NCBI RefSeq assembly: GCF_008831285.2
Contig: NC_045145.1
Span: 2,296,001-2,332,222, forward strand
From: Nymphaea colorata
Lineage: Eukaryota > Streptophyta > Magnoliopsida > Nymphaeales > Nymphaeaceae
DNA: 36,222 nt
Reading direction: 5' to 3'
In this document: positions 11,490-21,216 of the stretch, in pieces
How positions within the stretch are numbered: position 1 is the stretch's first letter
Layout of the letters: every line of letters begins with the position of its first letter
Notes under the pieces: generated by a model
What the model saw: only the letters and a program-made list of their open reading frames with translations
The model's database searches: none
Told to the model about the DNA's origin: nothing
Made by a program: the position numbers and the translations under genes

Positions 11490-11507
11490 TCCTACCCTCC
11501 TTAAGGA
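11490..11507 (-). other. Polypurine tract of the minus-strand gypsy element
   Basis: Read on the minus strand, CCTTAAGGAGGGTAGGA precedes the LTR start TGTAACGC. Just upstream, the minus strand reads GAGGACGAAATTTT, a stretch typical of the 3' end of Tekay/Del-type chromoviruses. Plus-strand DNA synthesis starts at such a tract. Confidence 0.7.
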
Positions 11508-11536
11508 AAATTTCGTCCTCGAAATTAGATCATACC

Positions 11537-11775
11537 TCAATGAAAAAACAGATGCGGGTACTTCTTCTGCATATCCTCCTCAAGTTCCCATGTGCTCTCC
11601 TTCAACTCATGGTGTTGCCATTTCACCCTTACTAAAGGAATTCTCTTCTTTGTACGAAGCACTTGCTCTCTTTGATCCTCGAATAGGCTTTTGTTCCATT
11701 GTCAAATCATCTTGTACCTGAATACCTTGAAAATCAATCACATGCGTAAGATCTGGTACATATTTTCGAAGCATG
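11537..11775 (-). pseudogene. Gypsy integrase tail with chromodomain remnant
   Basis: On the minus strand, LRKYVPDLTHVIDFQ and DDLTMEQKPIR are the end of a chromovirus integrase. After a frame change near 11640-11670, IPLVRVKWQHHELKESTWEL is followed by EEDMQKKYPHLFFH and a stop at 11537-11539. The W...STWE pattern is that of the chromodomain-like tail of Tekay/Del elements, which is thought to guide insertion into heterochromatin. Everything upstream (gag to most of integrase) is missing: at about 11775 the sequence changes to the leader of another retroelement. The lineage call rests on these motifs and the LTR junction only. Confidence 0.75.
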
Positions 11776-12051
11776 AAATCATGGAAGAAAAACAGGAGAG
11801 GAGAAGGGAACCCTGGGTGTGAAACCCTAAATCACACAACCCTAGGTCTGTTGCTCTGATACCATGTTGAATATTAGAGGAAGAAGGGGACGAGAGAGAG
11901 AGAGAGAGAGAGGAAACACTTTCTCCCTTATTCACGTGATCCTAATCTCATATTAAAAGAGATTAGGGTTGACTATATAACAATTACATATTCAGTCCAC
12001 TAAATATAAGAAAATATTTAAAGAACTACTCTTCAACTTTCTAATATTGCA
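11776..12051 (-). mobile_element. LTR and primer site of a truncated retroelement
   Basis: On the minus strand, TGGTATCAGAGC (11853-11864) is a perfect primer site for initiator tRNA-Met. The LTR lies beside it at 11865 and runs right to about 12051, with TG and CA ends and similar inner bases (TGTTGAATATTAGAG against TGCAATATTAGAAAG when both are read inward). That gives about 187 bp. A TATATAG box lies inside. Left of the primer site is a short leader with AACCCTAG-type sequence that stops where the gypsy tail begins. No coding domain is attached, so it could be a truncated copia or a TRIM-like element. Confidence 0.55.
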
Positions 12052-12460
12052 GAAACACTCTTTAGCAAGCTTCACGGGCAAATTTGTGAATTACATAATA
12101 TTTATAAAAATAATAACAAAACTGAAAAAAATGACTACAATACTAAGCATATCAATAAAGAGCAATACACAACATATGCAAACCACAATTATTTGTAAAT
12201 CCAAATAAATACAATGTCATAACAACTAAGATTCAGATGATAATATCAACTAAGAGAATAAGTAAATAACAAGTATTGCTGAACAATAACATATGTATAT
12301 GTAGGAAAATGAAAAAAAAAGTAACTAATTTGTGTAATTATCAAGTGATATTTAACAAAGTTCAAATGATTTTTGTAAGCAATTGGTCAATTTAATCTTC
12401 ATCATTGTGATCTTCTTTAATGGACGACAGTTCATCGTCATTTGCACTGTAGCATAGCAC
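12052..12460. other. No feature recognised
   Basis: AT-rich sequence without a usable reading frame, splice-like exon, repeat or retroelement motif that I can support. Confidence 0.5.
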
Positions 12461-12620
12461 AGGAAATATAGTAAACTATTGTATTGTATGCTAGCAGGAA
12501 ATATAGTAAACTATTGTATTGTAACAACATTGGTATTGTTACGCTAACAGGATGGGGCCAAGGCATACGTGGCTTTCAATATCAATATCAGTAAACTATT
12601 GTATTGTATGTTAGCAGGAA
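12461..12620. repeat. Interrupted tandem repeat, three copies
   Basis: A 28-base unit beginning AGGAAATATAGTAAAC is identical at 12461-12488 and 12496-12523, a period of 35 bases. A third copy sharing AGTAAACTATTGTATTGTAT and the following TAGCAGGAA lies at about 12590-12620, separated by unrelated sequence. The near identity points to recent duplication. Confidence 0.9.
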
Positions 12621-12647
12621 GGAGGAAGACATTTAAAGTCGCAGGTG

Positions 12648-12723
12648 AGTCGGAGAGTGCTTTGCTGCGGGGCCTGTAGTCGGAGAGTGCCTTGTTGCGG
12701 GGGCCTGTAGTCGGAGAGTGCCT
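12648..12723. repeat. 30-31 bp tandem repeat, 2.5 copies
   Basis: The unit AGTCGGAGAGTGC..TTG.TGCGGGG..CCTGT occurs at 12648-12677 and 12678-12708 and partly at 12709-12723. Copies differ by a couple of bases and one extra G. The unit is much more GC-rich than its surroundings. Confidence 0.9.
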
Positions 12724-12926
12724 TCAAACAGACGTGTGCCTTTCACCTTCTCAGCCGCATAGAAGAAAGCTCTTTCTTGGAGAAAAGCATGGAGACAAGA
12801 TTTGAGATTAATATTTGAGAAAAGGGCAGTTAGGGATAGAAAGAGAGTTTAATTAGGGTTATGTGTGAAACTAATTTTATTTAATTTTTAATTTTTTACA
12901 TTAAAAGCCATTAAATAGAATCCGTC

Positions 12927-12946
12927 CTTGAGGCGTGCGCCTCAAG
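12927..12946. repeat. Inverted repeat, 9-bp arms
   Basis: CTTGAGGCG and CGCCTCAAG are perfect inverted arms separated by two bases. It is the first of three hairpins within 170 bp. Confidence 0.85.
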
Positions 12947-13032
12947 CAGAAGCGTGCCACTGTGTAAAGCATACACACCTCTTCCAAATGAAGCGCACAC
13001 TTCAGGGACACGTGCACCCCAAACCAATGCCT

Positions 13033-13060
13033 CAAGGCGTTTTTTCTAAAAAACGCCTTG
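13033..13060. repeat. Inverted repeat, 13-bp arms
   Basis: CAAGGCGTTTTTT and AAAAAACGCCTTG are perfect arms around a CT centre. The GGCG core echoes the hairpin at 12927. In a plant nuclear context this is not a bacterial-type terminator. Confidence 0.9.
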
Positions 13061-13074
13061 ACTCGCATTTTTTT

Positions 13075-13098
13075 TGTGAGAAGTGTACGCTTCTCACA
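13075..13098. repeat. Inverted repeat, 9-bp arms
   Basis: TGTGAGAAG and CTTCTCACA are perfect arms around six bases. The loop itself contains GTAC. It is the third hairpin of the cluster. Confidence 0.85.
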
Positions 13099-13503
13099 AC
13101 ATTGTTGTGAATAACCTAATGCAAAAAGCTTACTTACCAAACTGCAAAGGTCTGTCCTAAATCGAACAATTTTTATGTTTATCCAATTGGAACAATTTGT
13201 TGTGTTTTAGAAGCTGCCTCACAGTTATACATGTTGATAATGTGGCGATAAAACAATTTTGATTATGTTTCCAATTAAATTTCAAAAAGGAATGCATAAC
13301 AAGAAGCAAAATGGAGTGTCCTTGTGGGATGGTTTATGAACTTCATGTTGGAAATATCTTTACAATCAATGATGTGGTTTTCCTAGCTATATCATATCCA
13401 CACATGACTAGTCTCTGCATCTTTTTTCACTGAATGTTTTCATGCTAATGCTTGTAATGTGCATCAAGATACTACTTTAAGCATTTAATTGGTTGCCTTT
13501 CAG

Positions 13504-13617
13504 GATCTTGATAGTTTGGTGGAGGCATGTAGTTTGTTGGAGGCAGCTCTTCTATTTTATGGTGAAAAGAAGGCATTAGATGAACGCCCAATTCCATTGG
13601 CATTAGAAAGGGGGCGT
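13504..13617 (+). pseudogene. Unidentified host exon-like fragment
   Basis: After a good splice acceptor (pyrimidines then TTTCAG, ending at 13503) an open frame reads DLDSLVEACSLLEAALLFYG and then EKKALDERPIPLALERGRG. The codon use and helical, charged composition look like a real exon, and it does not resemble a copia protein. I do not recognise the protein. No donor site is seen: at about 13618 the sequence passes straight into copia integrase. It could be part of the same gene as the orphan exon at 23812-23999, but nothing in the sequence proves that. Confidence 0.5.
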
Positions 13618-14758
13618 GGTCCACAATTGCTTTGATGATTATTCTCGAGTCACTTGGGTATTCCTTTTGAAGGAAAGGTCTGAAGTCGTATGTACTCTCA
13701 AAAACCTTATTATTGAAATAAAGACCCAGTTTGGTATTCCTGTTAAAAACATTCGCACTGATAATGCTCTTGAGTTCAAGGCATCTACCTTAATGAAGTT
13801 TTACTCAGATAATGGCATTTCTCCTCAGTTTACATGTCCTCATACCTCCCAACAAAATGGAATAGTTGAGCGAAAACATCGCCAACTTTTAAATGTGGCT
13901 CGTTCCCTTATGCTTCATACTAATCTACCTGCATATTTTTGGGGAGATGCTATTCTTACTGCTTGCTACTTGACCAATCGTTTACCCTCATCCTCCATTG
14001 ATAACTGGGTCCCCATTAAACTTGTGCACCCACAAAGACCCTTGTTTCCAGTAGCTCCCAAAGTATTTGGTTGCACATGCTTTGTTCACATTCTTGGACC
14101 CACATGTGACAAATTGGAGGCCCAAGCCATTAAATGTATTTTTATTGGCTACTCCAGAAACCATAAAGGCTACAAATGTTTTGATCACTTGACTCAAAAA
14201 AAGTATATCAGTGCGGATGTCACATTCTTTGAGTCTCAACCTTATTATAGCCTCACTCCTATATCTACTGAGATGCCACGGTCACTAGACCCGCTACCTA
14301 TTCCTCCTATTCCTTTGGAGTCGTTCCCTTTTGAATCTCCTTCTTCTGTTGTGTCCAAGTTTCGTAATCCTCCGCTGGTCTACACACGTCGACAGGACCC
14401 TTCTCATAATCCTTTGCCAACCGTTTCTGAGGAGGTAAGTACATCTGAAGTGCGTAGCCCTACTCATTCTGATCCCTGTCAAGACTTGCCTATTGCTCTT
14501 CGCAAAGGCAAACGACAATGTACTTTACATCCTATATCTCATTTTGTGTCTACTGATGGTGTTGGTAAAAATATGCAACAGTTCATTCAAGCTCTGGCTG
14601 CTCATACAGTTCCTACATGTCACCAACAGGTTTTATTAGACACCCAATGGAGACGGGCTATGCAAGATGAGATGGATACCTTAGTGCAGAGAGACATTTG
14701 GGAACTTGTTGATCCTACTCTTCGTTGTGATATTGTTGGCTCTCACAGTGAAATATAA
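13616..14758 (+). pseudogene. Copia integrase core to start of RT
   Basis: The 380-residue frame opens inside the integrase core at DDYSRVTWVFLLKERSEV. It contains the second catalytic aspartate (IRTDNALEF) and the glutamate region (TSQQNGIVERKHRQLLN). Then come YFWGDAILTACYLTNRLPS and the GYSRNHKGYKCFDH stretch of the integrase C-terminal part. A serine/proline-rich linker follows, then LPIALRKGKRQC and the first RT residues (WRRAMQDEMDTL, WELVDP). The frame ends at 14756-14758 because about 11 bases, including the usual KWVY codons, are missing after IVGS. Integrase would insert the element cDNA. The first aspartate and HHCC zinc domain are absent here, so it is non-functional. Confidence 0.9.
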
Positions 14759-14760
14759 TT

Positions 14761-15864
14761 TTGATGGTTCTATGGAACGATACAAAGCTCGGTTGGTTGC
14801 TAAGGTTGGTTGCTAAGGGCTACACGCAGACCTACGGTGTGGATTTCTTTGAGACCTTCTCTCCAGTTGCTCGGTTGGGAACCATTCGTCTTATCATTTC
14901 TGTGGCTGTCCATCATGACTGGCACATGTATCAACTGGATGTCAAAAACGCCTTTTTGTATGGTGATCTCGATGAGACTGTCTATATGCAACAACCACCG
15001 GGATTTGAACGACAGGGGGAGTGTGGCAAAGTGTGCAAGCTGAAGAAAGTTATTTATGGACTCAAACAGAGTCCTCGTGCGTGGTTTCACAAGTTTTCCG
15101 AGGTAGTATCAAAGTGTGGCTTTGTGAGATCTCCTCTTGATCATTCTTTGTTTATCAAGAAGGCTTCCAGAGGTATAATCGTTCTCGTGGTTTATGTTGA
15201 TGATATTATCCTGACAGGTGACTCTGATCAAGAAATTTATGATGCAAAGTTGTTTCTTCAAAAATACTTTGTGACGAAAGATCTTGGTCCTCTACGATAC
15301 TTCTTGGGAATAGAAGTTGCTTGCAATAGGGAGGGTGTTGTTCTCTCTCAACGGAAGTATGTTCTTGATTTATTGCAGGACACATGGATGCTAGGAGCTA
15401 AACCGACTAATTTACCAATGAATCCACGTATACATCTTCATGATGACCAAATAGAATTAATGGATTCTCGATCTTACAGATCCCTTATTGGAAAACTACT
15501 CTATGTTACTATGACAAGACCAGACATTAGTTTTGCAGTGGGAAAACTAAGTCAATTTATGGAAAAACCAAAGAAAGTTCATTGGGATGCCACCTTGATG
15601 GTGGTTAAATATCTGAAATCGTCTCCTGGCAAAGGCCTTTTGTTCACGAAAGGCAAGACTCTGGAAGTAGAAGCCTATAGTGATGCTGACTATGCTGGCT
15701 CAGTAGAGGACAGAAAATCTACCACAGGATTTTATGTATTTGTGGGAGGCAATCTTATATCGTGGAGAAGCAAAAAACAAGGTGTAGTGTCAAGATCTAG
15801 TACAGAATCCGAATACAGAGCTATGGCTCAAACAGCAGCAAAAATGACTTGGGCTAGGTGTTGA
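14761..15864 (+). pseudogene. Copia reverse transcriptase and RNase H (part)
   Basis: RT begins at LVAKGYTQTYGVDFFETFSP. It has the catalytic QLDVKNAFLYGDL and VYVDDIILTGD motifs and the GLKQSPRAWF stretch, ending in LTRPDI-type sequence (TMTRPDISFAVGKLSQF). RNase H shows EAYSDADYAGSVEDRKST and SRSSTESEYRAMA with its acidic residues. The true frame before it (FDGSMERYKAR) is offset by a 13-bp duplication at 14791-14816, so the first residues of this frame are not real. It ends at 15864 after a short deletion. RT motifs are intact, which suggests moderate age. Confidence 0.9.
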
Positions 15865-16124
15865 TTCCACTTCCCATGAAGATGTATTATGACAATCAAG
15901 CAGCCACACACATTGCAAACAATCCAGTTTTTCATAAAAGAACTAAACATATTGAAGTGGATTGCCATTACATTCGGGATCTCATTCATGCAGGAACCAT
16001 TGCCACTATTCATGTTCCTTCAGAAGATCAAGCTGCAGATATCTTCACCAAAGCTCTTCCTATTGGTGATTTCTCTAGATGTTGTGACAAGCTTAGCATG
16101 TTTAATATGTATGCTTCAGCTTGA
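15858..16124 (+). pseudogene. Copia RNase H C-terminal end
   Basis: The next frame carries [36 protein letters not shown] and [14 protein letters not shown], the standard end of a copia polyprotein, with a natural stop at 16122-16124. It is separated from the preceding RNase H by a small deletion that also shifts the frame. The DNQAA aspartate and the final D of ADIFTK, both RNase H residues, are kept. Confidence 0.88.
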
Positions 16125-16130
16125 GGAGAG

Positions 16131-16387
16131 TGTTGAATTAGAAAAGTTTTATGTTTTAGGAGGCTCTTCGTAATATTAAAGAGTTATAAGATCTCTTTAA
16201 TATTTTCGTTGTTTCTCATTGATTTATTTTGTAAATCTCTTTTCAACCCTAATCTCTTTTATAAGGGAGATTAGGGTTAACGTAAGAAGGACTTCTTTGG
16301 TTTAGCCATACGGCTGCCTCTCTCTCTATCTCCCTCTCTCTCGCTCTCTCCACATCTCACGACAGACCTTATTTCACCGCTGCAACA
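16131..16387 (+). repeat. 3' LTR of the truncated + strand copia element
   Basis: The tract TTGAGGAGAG (16121-16130) precedes TGTTGAATTAG, an LTR start. Ends TGTTG...CAACA place the right border at 16387, for 257 bp. A CT-rich stretch (about 16318-16350) and TTTTATAAG (about 16257) lie inside. The left end is firm. The right end is inferred from the matching TGTTG/CAACA termini. Confidence 0.6.
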
Positions 16388-16646
16388 GTCTGTACACATT
16401 ACTATCACCCTAAAAGAAAAGGAAGGTTTTACTACTGTAAGGAGTAACACTAGTATAAGGCTTCCCCATGCAACCTTATAGTATTATGGGGTTTTGTCTT
16501 GGTTTCTGTGATTCATCTGAGTCTATGTTCTTTTCACTGCTTCCACTATTATGGGGTGCCAAGTTTAAGAGACTATGACTAACATAAGGTCTGTGTTCCA
16601 TAAGAACAACGTTGATTATTCACCCCATTGTCCGAGACAGGAGAAT
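16388..16646. other. Short unassigned spacer with a 23-base repeat
   Basis: No gene is seen. A 23-base sequence, GGGTGCCAAGTTTAAGAGAC plus TAT (16554-16576), occurs again exactly at 22957-22979 on the other side of the minus-strand copia element. The rest has no recognisable content. Confidence 0.6.
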
Positions 16647-16651
16647 TAGGC
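16647..16651. repeat. Target-site duplication, left copy (TAGGC)
   Basis: The bases TAGGC directly before the left LTR are repeated at 21925-21929 directly after the right LTR, as expected from copia integrase. Confidence 0.93.
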
Positions 16652-16891
16652 TGTAGAAATAAAATGTGCACGAGAGTAGAAGAAAGCACATAGATGTAAC
16701 GTGGAAAACCCTCAACTCGAGGGAAGAAAAACCACGGGTGAGGAGGTCTGGTGCCCACTAGCCTCCAGACACTCTCTCTCTTCAACACTTCATTAACTCA
16801 AAGATTAGGGTTTACAGAGGTATAAGTAGTCCTAATTAGAACAAACCGGATCGGGTACGGATCCGGACCCGAACAACAAAACCCGTCAACA
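16652..16891 (-). repeat. 3' LTR of the complete copia element
   Basis: Read on the minus strand it starts TGTTGACGGG and ends ...TTTCTACA. It matches 21685-21924 over its whole 240 bp except five substitutions, four of them transitions. The polyprotein stop codon (16886-16888) lies within it. Confidence 0.95.
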
Positions 16892-18328
16892 CTCTCCCTC
16901 AAGTTGGGCATACATATCAAACATGCCTAACTTGGATACATTTCTCTCAAATGGAGTTACACTTAAGGCCTTGGTTAGGACATCAGCAGTTTGGTCTTCA
17001 GACTTCATGTATGGTAGCGTTAATTCCTTAGCATCAATTCTTTCTCTGATGAAGTGACGGTCGATCTCCACATGCTTTGTTCGATCATGAAGAACCGGGT
17101 TGTTAGCCAAGTTAATTGCAGACTTGTTATCACAATACATCCTCATAGGCCCTTCAATCTCTATTCCAATATCTGTCAGTAAGATCTTCAGCCATAACAA
17201 TTCTGATACCCCAGTAGCCACAACCCTATATTCAGACTCTGCACTCGAGCGGGAACACACATCTTGTCTCTTGCTTCTCCAAACAACTAAATTTCCCCCC
17301 AAGTAGACGCAGTATCCTGAAGTAGATCTTCTGGTGTCAACACAGCCTGCATCAGAATACCCTTCAACTTCAATACATCTTTGTTGCACATATAGAAGTC
17401 CCTTTCCGGGATTCTTCTTCAAGTAGCACAAAATTCTATCTACAGCCTTCAAGTGCATATCTGTAGGTGCATGCATGAACTGGCTCATCACATTTACAGC
17501 AAATGTGATATCAGGTCTAGTCAGAGTGAGATAAATCAGTTTGCCAACTAGACGTTGATATCTCCCTTTAGCATCTTCACACAATAGTTCTCCATCTTTG
17601 CTATCAAGTTTATGCCCAGCATCTATAGGAGTAGAGGCTGGTCTGCATCCCAGTTTTCCTGTTTCCTTTAGTAGATCCAGGGTATACTTCCTTTGACTAA
17701 GTATAAGAGTTGTACCAGATCTAGCAATTTCAATACCCAGAAAATACTTCAGCTTACCAAGATCTTTTAGATCGAATTCAGTAGATAGTAAACCCTTTAA
17801 TCTTGCTATCTCTTCCTTATCATCACCTGTAACAATCATATCATCAACATAAACCAATAGTAGAGTAACTTCACTCTCTCTTCTCTTTACAAACAGGGTA
17901 TGATCTCCATTTCCTTGTTTGTAGCTATGTTTCTTCATAACAAGTCTGAGCCATTCAAACCATGCTCGGGGAGACTGTTTCAGCCCATACAAAGCTTTCT
18001 TCAATTTACAGCATTTTCCAGGCTTCTCAAAACCTGGTGGCATGCACATGTACACTTCCTCTTCGAGATCTCCATTGGGAAAGACATTTTTCACATCAAG
18101 TTGGCACATCTCCCAACCCTTCAGCACCGCCAATGAAATAATAACTCTAACAGTCTTCATCTTTGCAACAGGAGCAAACGTCTCTAAGTAGTCAATCCCA
18201 TATTTCTGACTGAACCCCTTGGCCACCAATCGTGCTTTGTACCTCTCAATGTTCCCATCTGGTTTGTACTTAACAGTGTAGACCCACTTCGACCCAACCA
18301 AGTGGGCTGCTTCAGGAATATCAACCAC
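16886..18328 (-). pseudogene. Copia reverse transcriptase and RNase H segment
   Basis: This 480-residue frame starts at VDIPEAAHLVGSKWVYTVKY, the start of RT. It keeps KARLVAKGFSQKYGIDYLET, the first catalytic motif QLDVKNVF (the usual alanine is valine), GLKQSPRAWF and the VYVDD catalytic pair (LLLVYVDDMIVTGDD). RNase H follows with EVEGYSDAGCVD, SRSSAESEYRVVA, MYCDNKSAINLANNPVLHD and SEDQTADVLTKALS. The frame stops inside the 3' LTR. It is separated from the upstream segment only by a TGA at 18332-18334, where the family has tryptophan. Domains are otherwise full length, so loss of function comes from the stops rather than from erosion. Confidence 0.93.
16892..16904 (-). other. Polypurine tract of the complete copia element
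   Basis: On the minus strand ACTTGAGGGAGAG directly precedes the 3' LTR. It overlaps the last codons of the polyprotein (LEGEC). Equivalent tracts are seen at 16121-16130 and 26252-26265. Confidence 0.85.
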
Positions 18329-18331
18329 CTC

Positions 18332-18886
18332 TCATGTCTGATTTCTGTCTAAAGCTTCCATCTCTTCTTTCATTGCATGAGACCACTTAGTGTCACCCTG
18401 AGCCTCTGTAGCATTCCTGGGAATCACAACCACAGTCAAGGAGGATACAAAACATTTATAGTCAGTGCTCAATCTAGAGTACGATACGAAGTTACCAATA
18501 GGGTGCTGGGTACATGACCTGACCCCCTTTCTCAAGGCAATAGGAAGATCCTCCTTTTCTTTTCCAGTCTGAATTTCTCTTCCAACATCTTGCTTCTGAA
18601 CACGACTTGGATCATCCAAGGAAGAAGTAGGATTGGGATTCGGTGTAACCTCCTCATCATCAATCACCTTGTCAGTACAAGCTCTTCTCCTGGAATACAC
18701 CTGCCCAAACATACGATTACCCTCTTGTTCTGGATGCTCTCCCTCCTTCTCCTGTTCATGTACATCAGTAGTCGTCCCCTCTTCATCTCTGCCAAACACC
18801 TTGGCAACAGGATTCTCTTCACGCCTGTAATCCATAAAGTCTGTAAACTGAATTTCCTGTGTGGGAGAATACTCTTCCTTAGACAT
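18332..18886 (-). pseudogene. Copia integrase-RT linker segment
   Basis: This acidic, low-complexity stretch of 184 residues links integrase to RT. LPIALRKGVRSCTQHPIGNF marks the conserved entry to the RT region, and WSHAMKEEMEALDRN is the first RT helix. Its start is the frame resumed after a frameshift in a run of six G on the minus strand (18890-18895); the frames on either side join if the run had one more G. It ends at the TGA at 18332-18334. Confidence 0.85.
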
Positions 18887-19497
18887 TAATTTCCCCCCTG
18901 AAGAGAATTCTCACCAAAATAGGAGACATGTTCCAAGAATGTGACATCTTTGGTAATGTGAAGACGACCAGTGGTGGGATCTAGACATTTATAACCTTTT
19001 TGAGTGGAAGAATACCCAAGAAAGATGCCCTTAATAGATTTGGGATTAAGTTTTTTCACATTGGGGCTGTGGTTATGTATGAAACACACACATCCAAAGA
19101 CTCGAGGAGGAAGATGAAAAGGTTGACTACTCCCTGGAAGCATAGAGTAGGGAGTACGACCCTTTAGCACACGACTAGGCATGCGATTAATCAAGTAGTC
19201 ACTAGTAAGGATTGCATCACCCTAATAGTATTTTGGGAGATTTCTTTGGAACAGTATAGCTCGGGTGACATTGAGCAACTGACGATTTTTCCTCTCAGCA
19301 ACCCCATTTTGAGGGGGGGTATAACTACAGGATGTCTCATGAACAATCCTCCTCTTTCGAAAGAATTCTTCAACAGTGAGACACAGATATTCACGAGCAT
19401 TATCAGACCGAAAAGTCTTGACAGAATTTCCATACTGGTTCTCGACTAGGAGGATGAAAGTTTCAATAATGTGAGGCACCTCACTACGATCTTTCAA
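18886..19497 (-). pseudogene. Copia integrase core and C-terminal segment
   Basis: On the minus strand LKDRSEVPHIIETFILLVEN leads to the second catalytic aspartate (FRSDNAREY) and the glutamate region (YTPPQNGVAERKNRQLLN). After a stop at 19222-19224, where TGG to TAG replaces the tryptophan of the Y-W-G-D motif, the same frame continues with NRMPSRVLKGRTPYSML, VFGCVCFIH and FLGYSSTQKGYKCLD. It ends by frameshift at 18890-18895. All three catalytic residues are present. Only single-base lesions interrupt it. Confidence 0.9.
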
Positions 19498-21216
19498 CTA
19501 ATACACAAAGGTACACCTTGAATAATCATCTATAAAAGTTATAAAGTATTGAAAACCACCACGAGAATGAATGCCCGAAGGCCCCCACACATCAGAATGA
19601 ACCAAGGAGAAAGCTTTATTAGAACGACTATTTGAAATTGGATAAGAAGCTCTAACATGCTTCGCAAACTGACACACATCACATGATAACATGGAAATGT
19701 TTAAACTAGAACATAGTTCAGGGAACAAATGTTTCAAAATCCCAAATGGGAGATGACCAAGGCGTTCATGCCAAAACAAAAATAACTGACGACACTCTTC
19801 CTCCTTCTTCTCTGTTCTGCTGACTGCTGACATAAGAGCTGTGACAACGCGTATAGGAAGCCGATACAGCCCATCAGACACCAAACCAATCCCAATCCTC
19901 TTCATTGTCACCAAGTCCTGCAAAACACAACGTTTTTCAGAAAATATAAGCTCACACTTCAGTTCCTTGGTAATCTTACTAACAGATAACAAATTTAAGG
20001 GAAGATGAGGAACATGTAAGGCATCATGAACTAAAAAATTATTTAACAAGGAAAGACTCCATTTCCCTGCCACAGAAGTAAAGGAACCATCGGCAAGGGA
20101 CACACGTTCCTTTCCCGAGGATAGCTTGTAGTCATGGAAAAGCTTGGGGTTGCCAGTCATATGATGAGTGGCACCGCTGTCAACAATCCATTCACCCATA
20201 TAAGAAGTACCTTCTTCCCCTGAAACAGCCAATGCCTGATTGATCTTCACCTCATCTGGTGTATCTGCCTGACCAACATCAATCTTGCTCAAATATGCTC
20301 GTAGCTCACGAATCTGCTCTGCAGAAATAGAACCTTTCCCATCACTCAGACTTGTTGCAGACGATACAGGCTTCTTCCCACTCGAAGACCTCCCCCTACT
20401 ATCCTTCTTCTCTGGATACAGGTCCCAACAAAAATCCCTAGTATGACCAAGTTTTTTGCAATGTGTACATTTTCGGGAAGAACGAGGAGTTCCCACAGGG
20501 GCACGACTAACATAGGCAGACTGTTCTTCCCCCTTTCGTCCACTAGAGAGCAGCCTTCTCTGTTCTTCAGCTTCAACACGGGAATAGACATCTTCAATAC
20601 TAAATGATTCGTCAGAGTTAAGAATCTGACTCCTTATATTTTCAAAGTCATCATTCAGTCCGGATAAGAAAAGGAATACCCTGTTTTCCCATTTATCAGT
20701 CATGTACTGCATCTGGTCGTGAGGACACCTCCATGGAATATCAGAGTGATAGTCAAGGTCCTCCCACTTAGATTTTAATGCTGCATAAAAGTCTGCAACC
20801 GAGAGAGCACCTTGTCGCAGGGAATACACATCCTTCATAAGTTGATACACACGAACTTTCCTTTTCTTTTGGCCATACATCTGCTCCAAAATAATCCACA
20901 TATCCCTTGCAGTCTTCTTACGAAGAATGAGGGGTTGGATATCCGACACTGAATTGACAATCCAGGTTTTGACCTGGTTGTCTTCAAGAAACCATGTATC
21001 CCAAGCCAGACTATCTGCAGCAGGTTCAACCTTTCTCCCATTCACATAGGCAATGCGTCCTCGCCCAGCAATCCCCATGGTAATCGCAGCAGACCATCGG
21101 GAATAGTTCTCCTTGGTAAGTTGAATGGTGGTAACCTGAACCGGTACATGATCAGTCCGCGCAGACACAACATCAGGTAGAGTAGTGTTGACTGAAGAAG
21201 AAGACGAGTCAGCCAT
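19498..21216 (-). pseudogene. Copia gag-protease-integrase N-terminal segment
   Basis: The likely start is the ATG at 21216 (MADSSSSS); an in-frame ATG 33 bases upstream is less likely. Numbering from that upstream ATG, the gag capsid spans about residues 40-235, the CCHC zinc knuckle CTHCKKLGHTRDFC residues 261-274, the retropepsin active site DSGATHH begins at 357, the integrase zinc domain (WHERLGH...CDVCQ) lies at 493-527 and the first catalytic aspartate is in HSDVWGP at 553. The frame ends at a TAG (19498-19500) just after FIDDYSRCTFVY, where leucine is expected. Gag forms the particle, the protease cuts the polyprotein and integrase inserts the cDNA. A single stop is the only defect in this segment. 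Confidence 0.93.

Larger units (their letters stand above)
13618..16387 (+). mobile_element. 5'-truncated Ty1/copia element with 3' LTR
   Basis: Integrase, reverse transcriptase and RNase H follow in the copia order (integrase before RT). The left part (5' LTR, gag, protease and the first part of integrase) is missing. The right end has a polypurine tract and LTR. Three local lesions break the frame. About 11 bases are lost near 14744, a 13-bp tandem duplication lies at 14791-14816, and a deletion near 15855 removes part of the RNase H linker. It is a different family from the minus-strand copia at 16652-21924. Confidence 0.9.

Noticed and set aside
12461-12723. Spaced repeats as a possible CRISPR array
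   Set aside because: There are only two or three copies with almost no spacers, and no cas genes. These are plain tandem repeats in a plant genome.
13033-13060. Hairpin with T run resembling a rho-independent terminator
   Set aside because: The window is plant nuclear DNA, and the T run is part of the stem rather than a tail. No bacterial gene is nearby.
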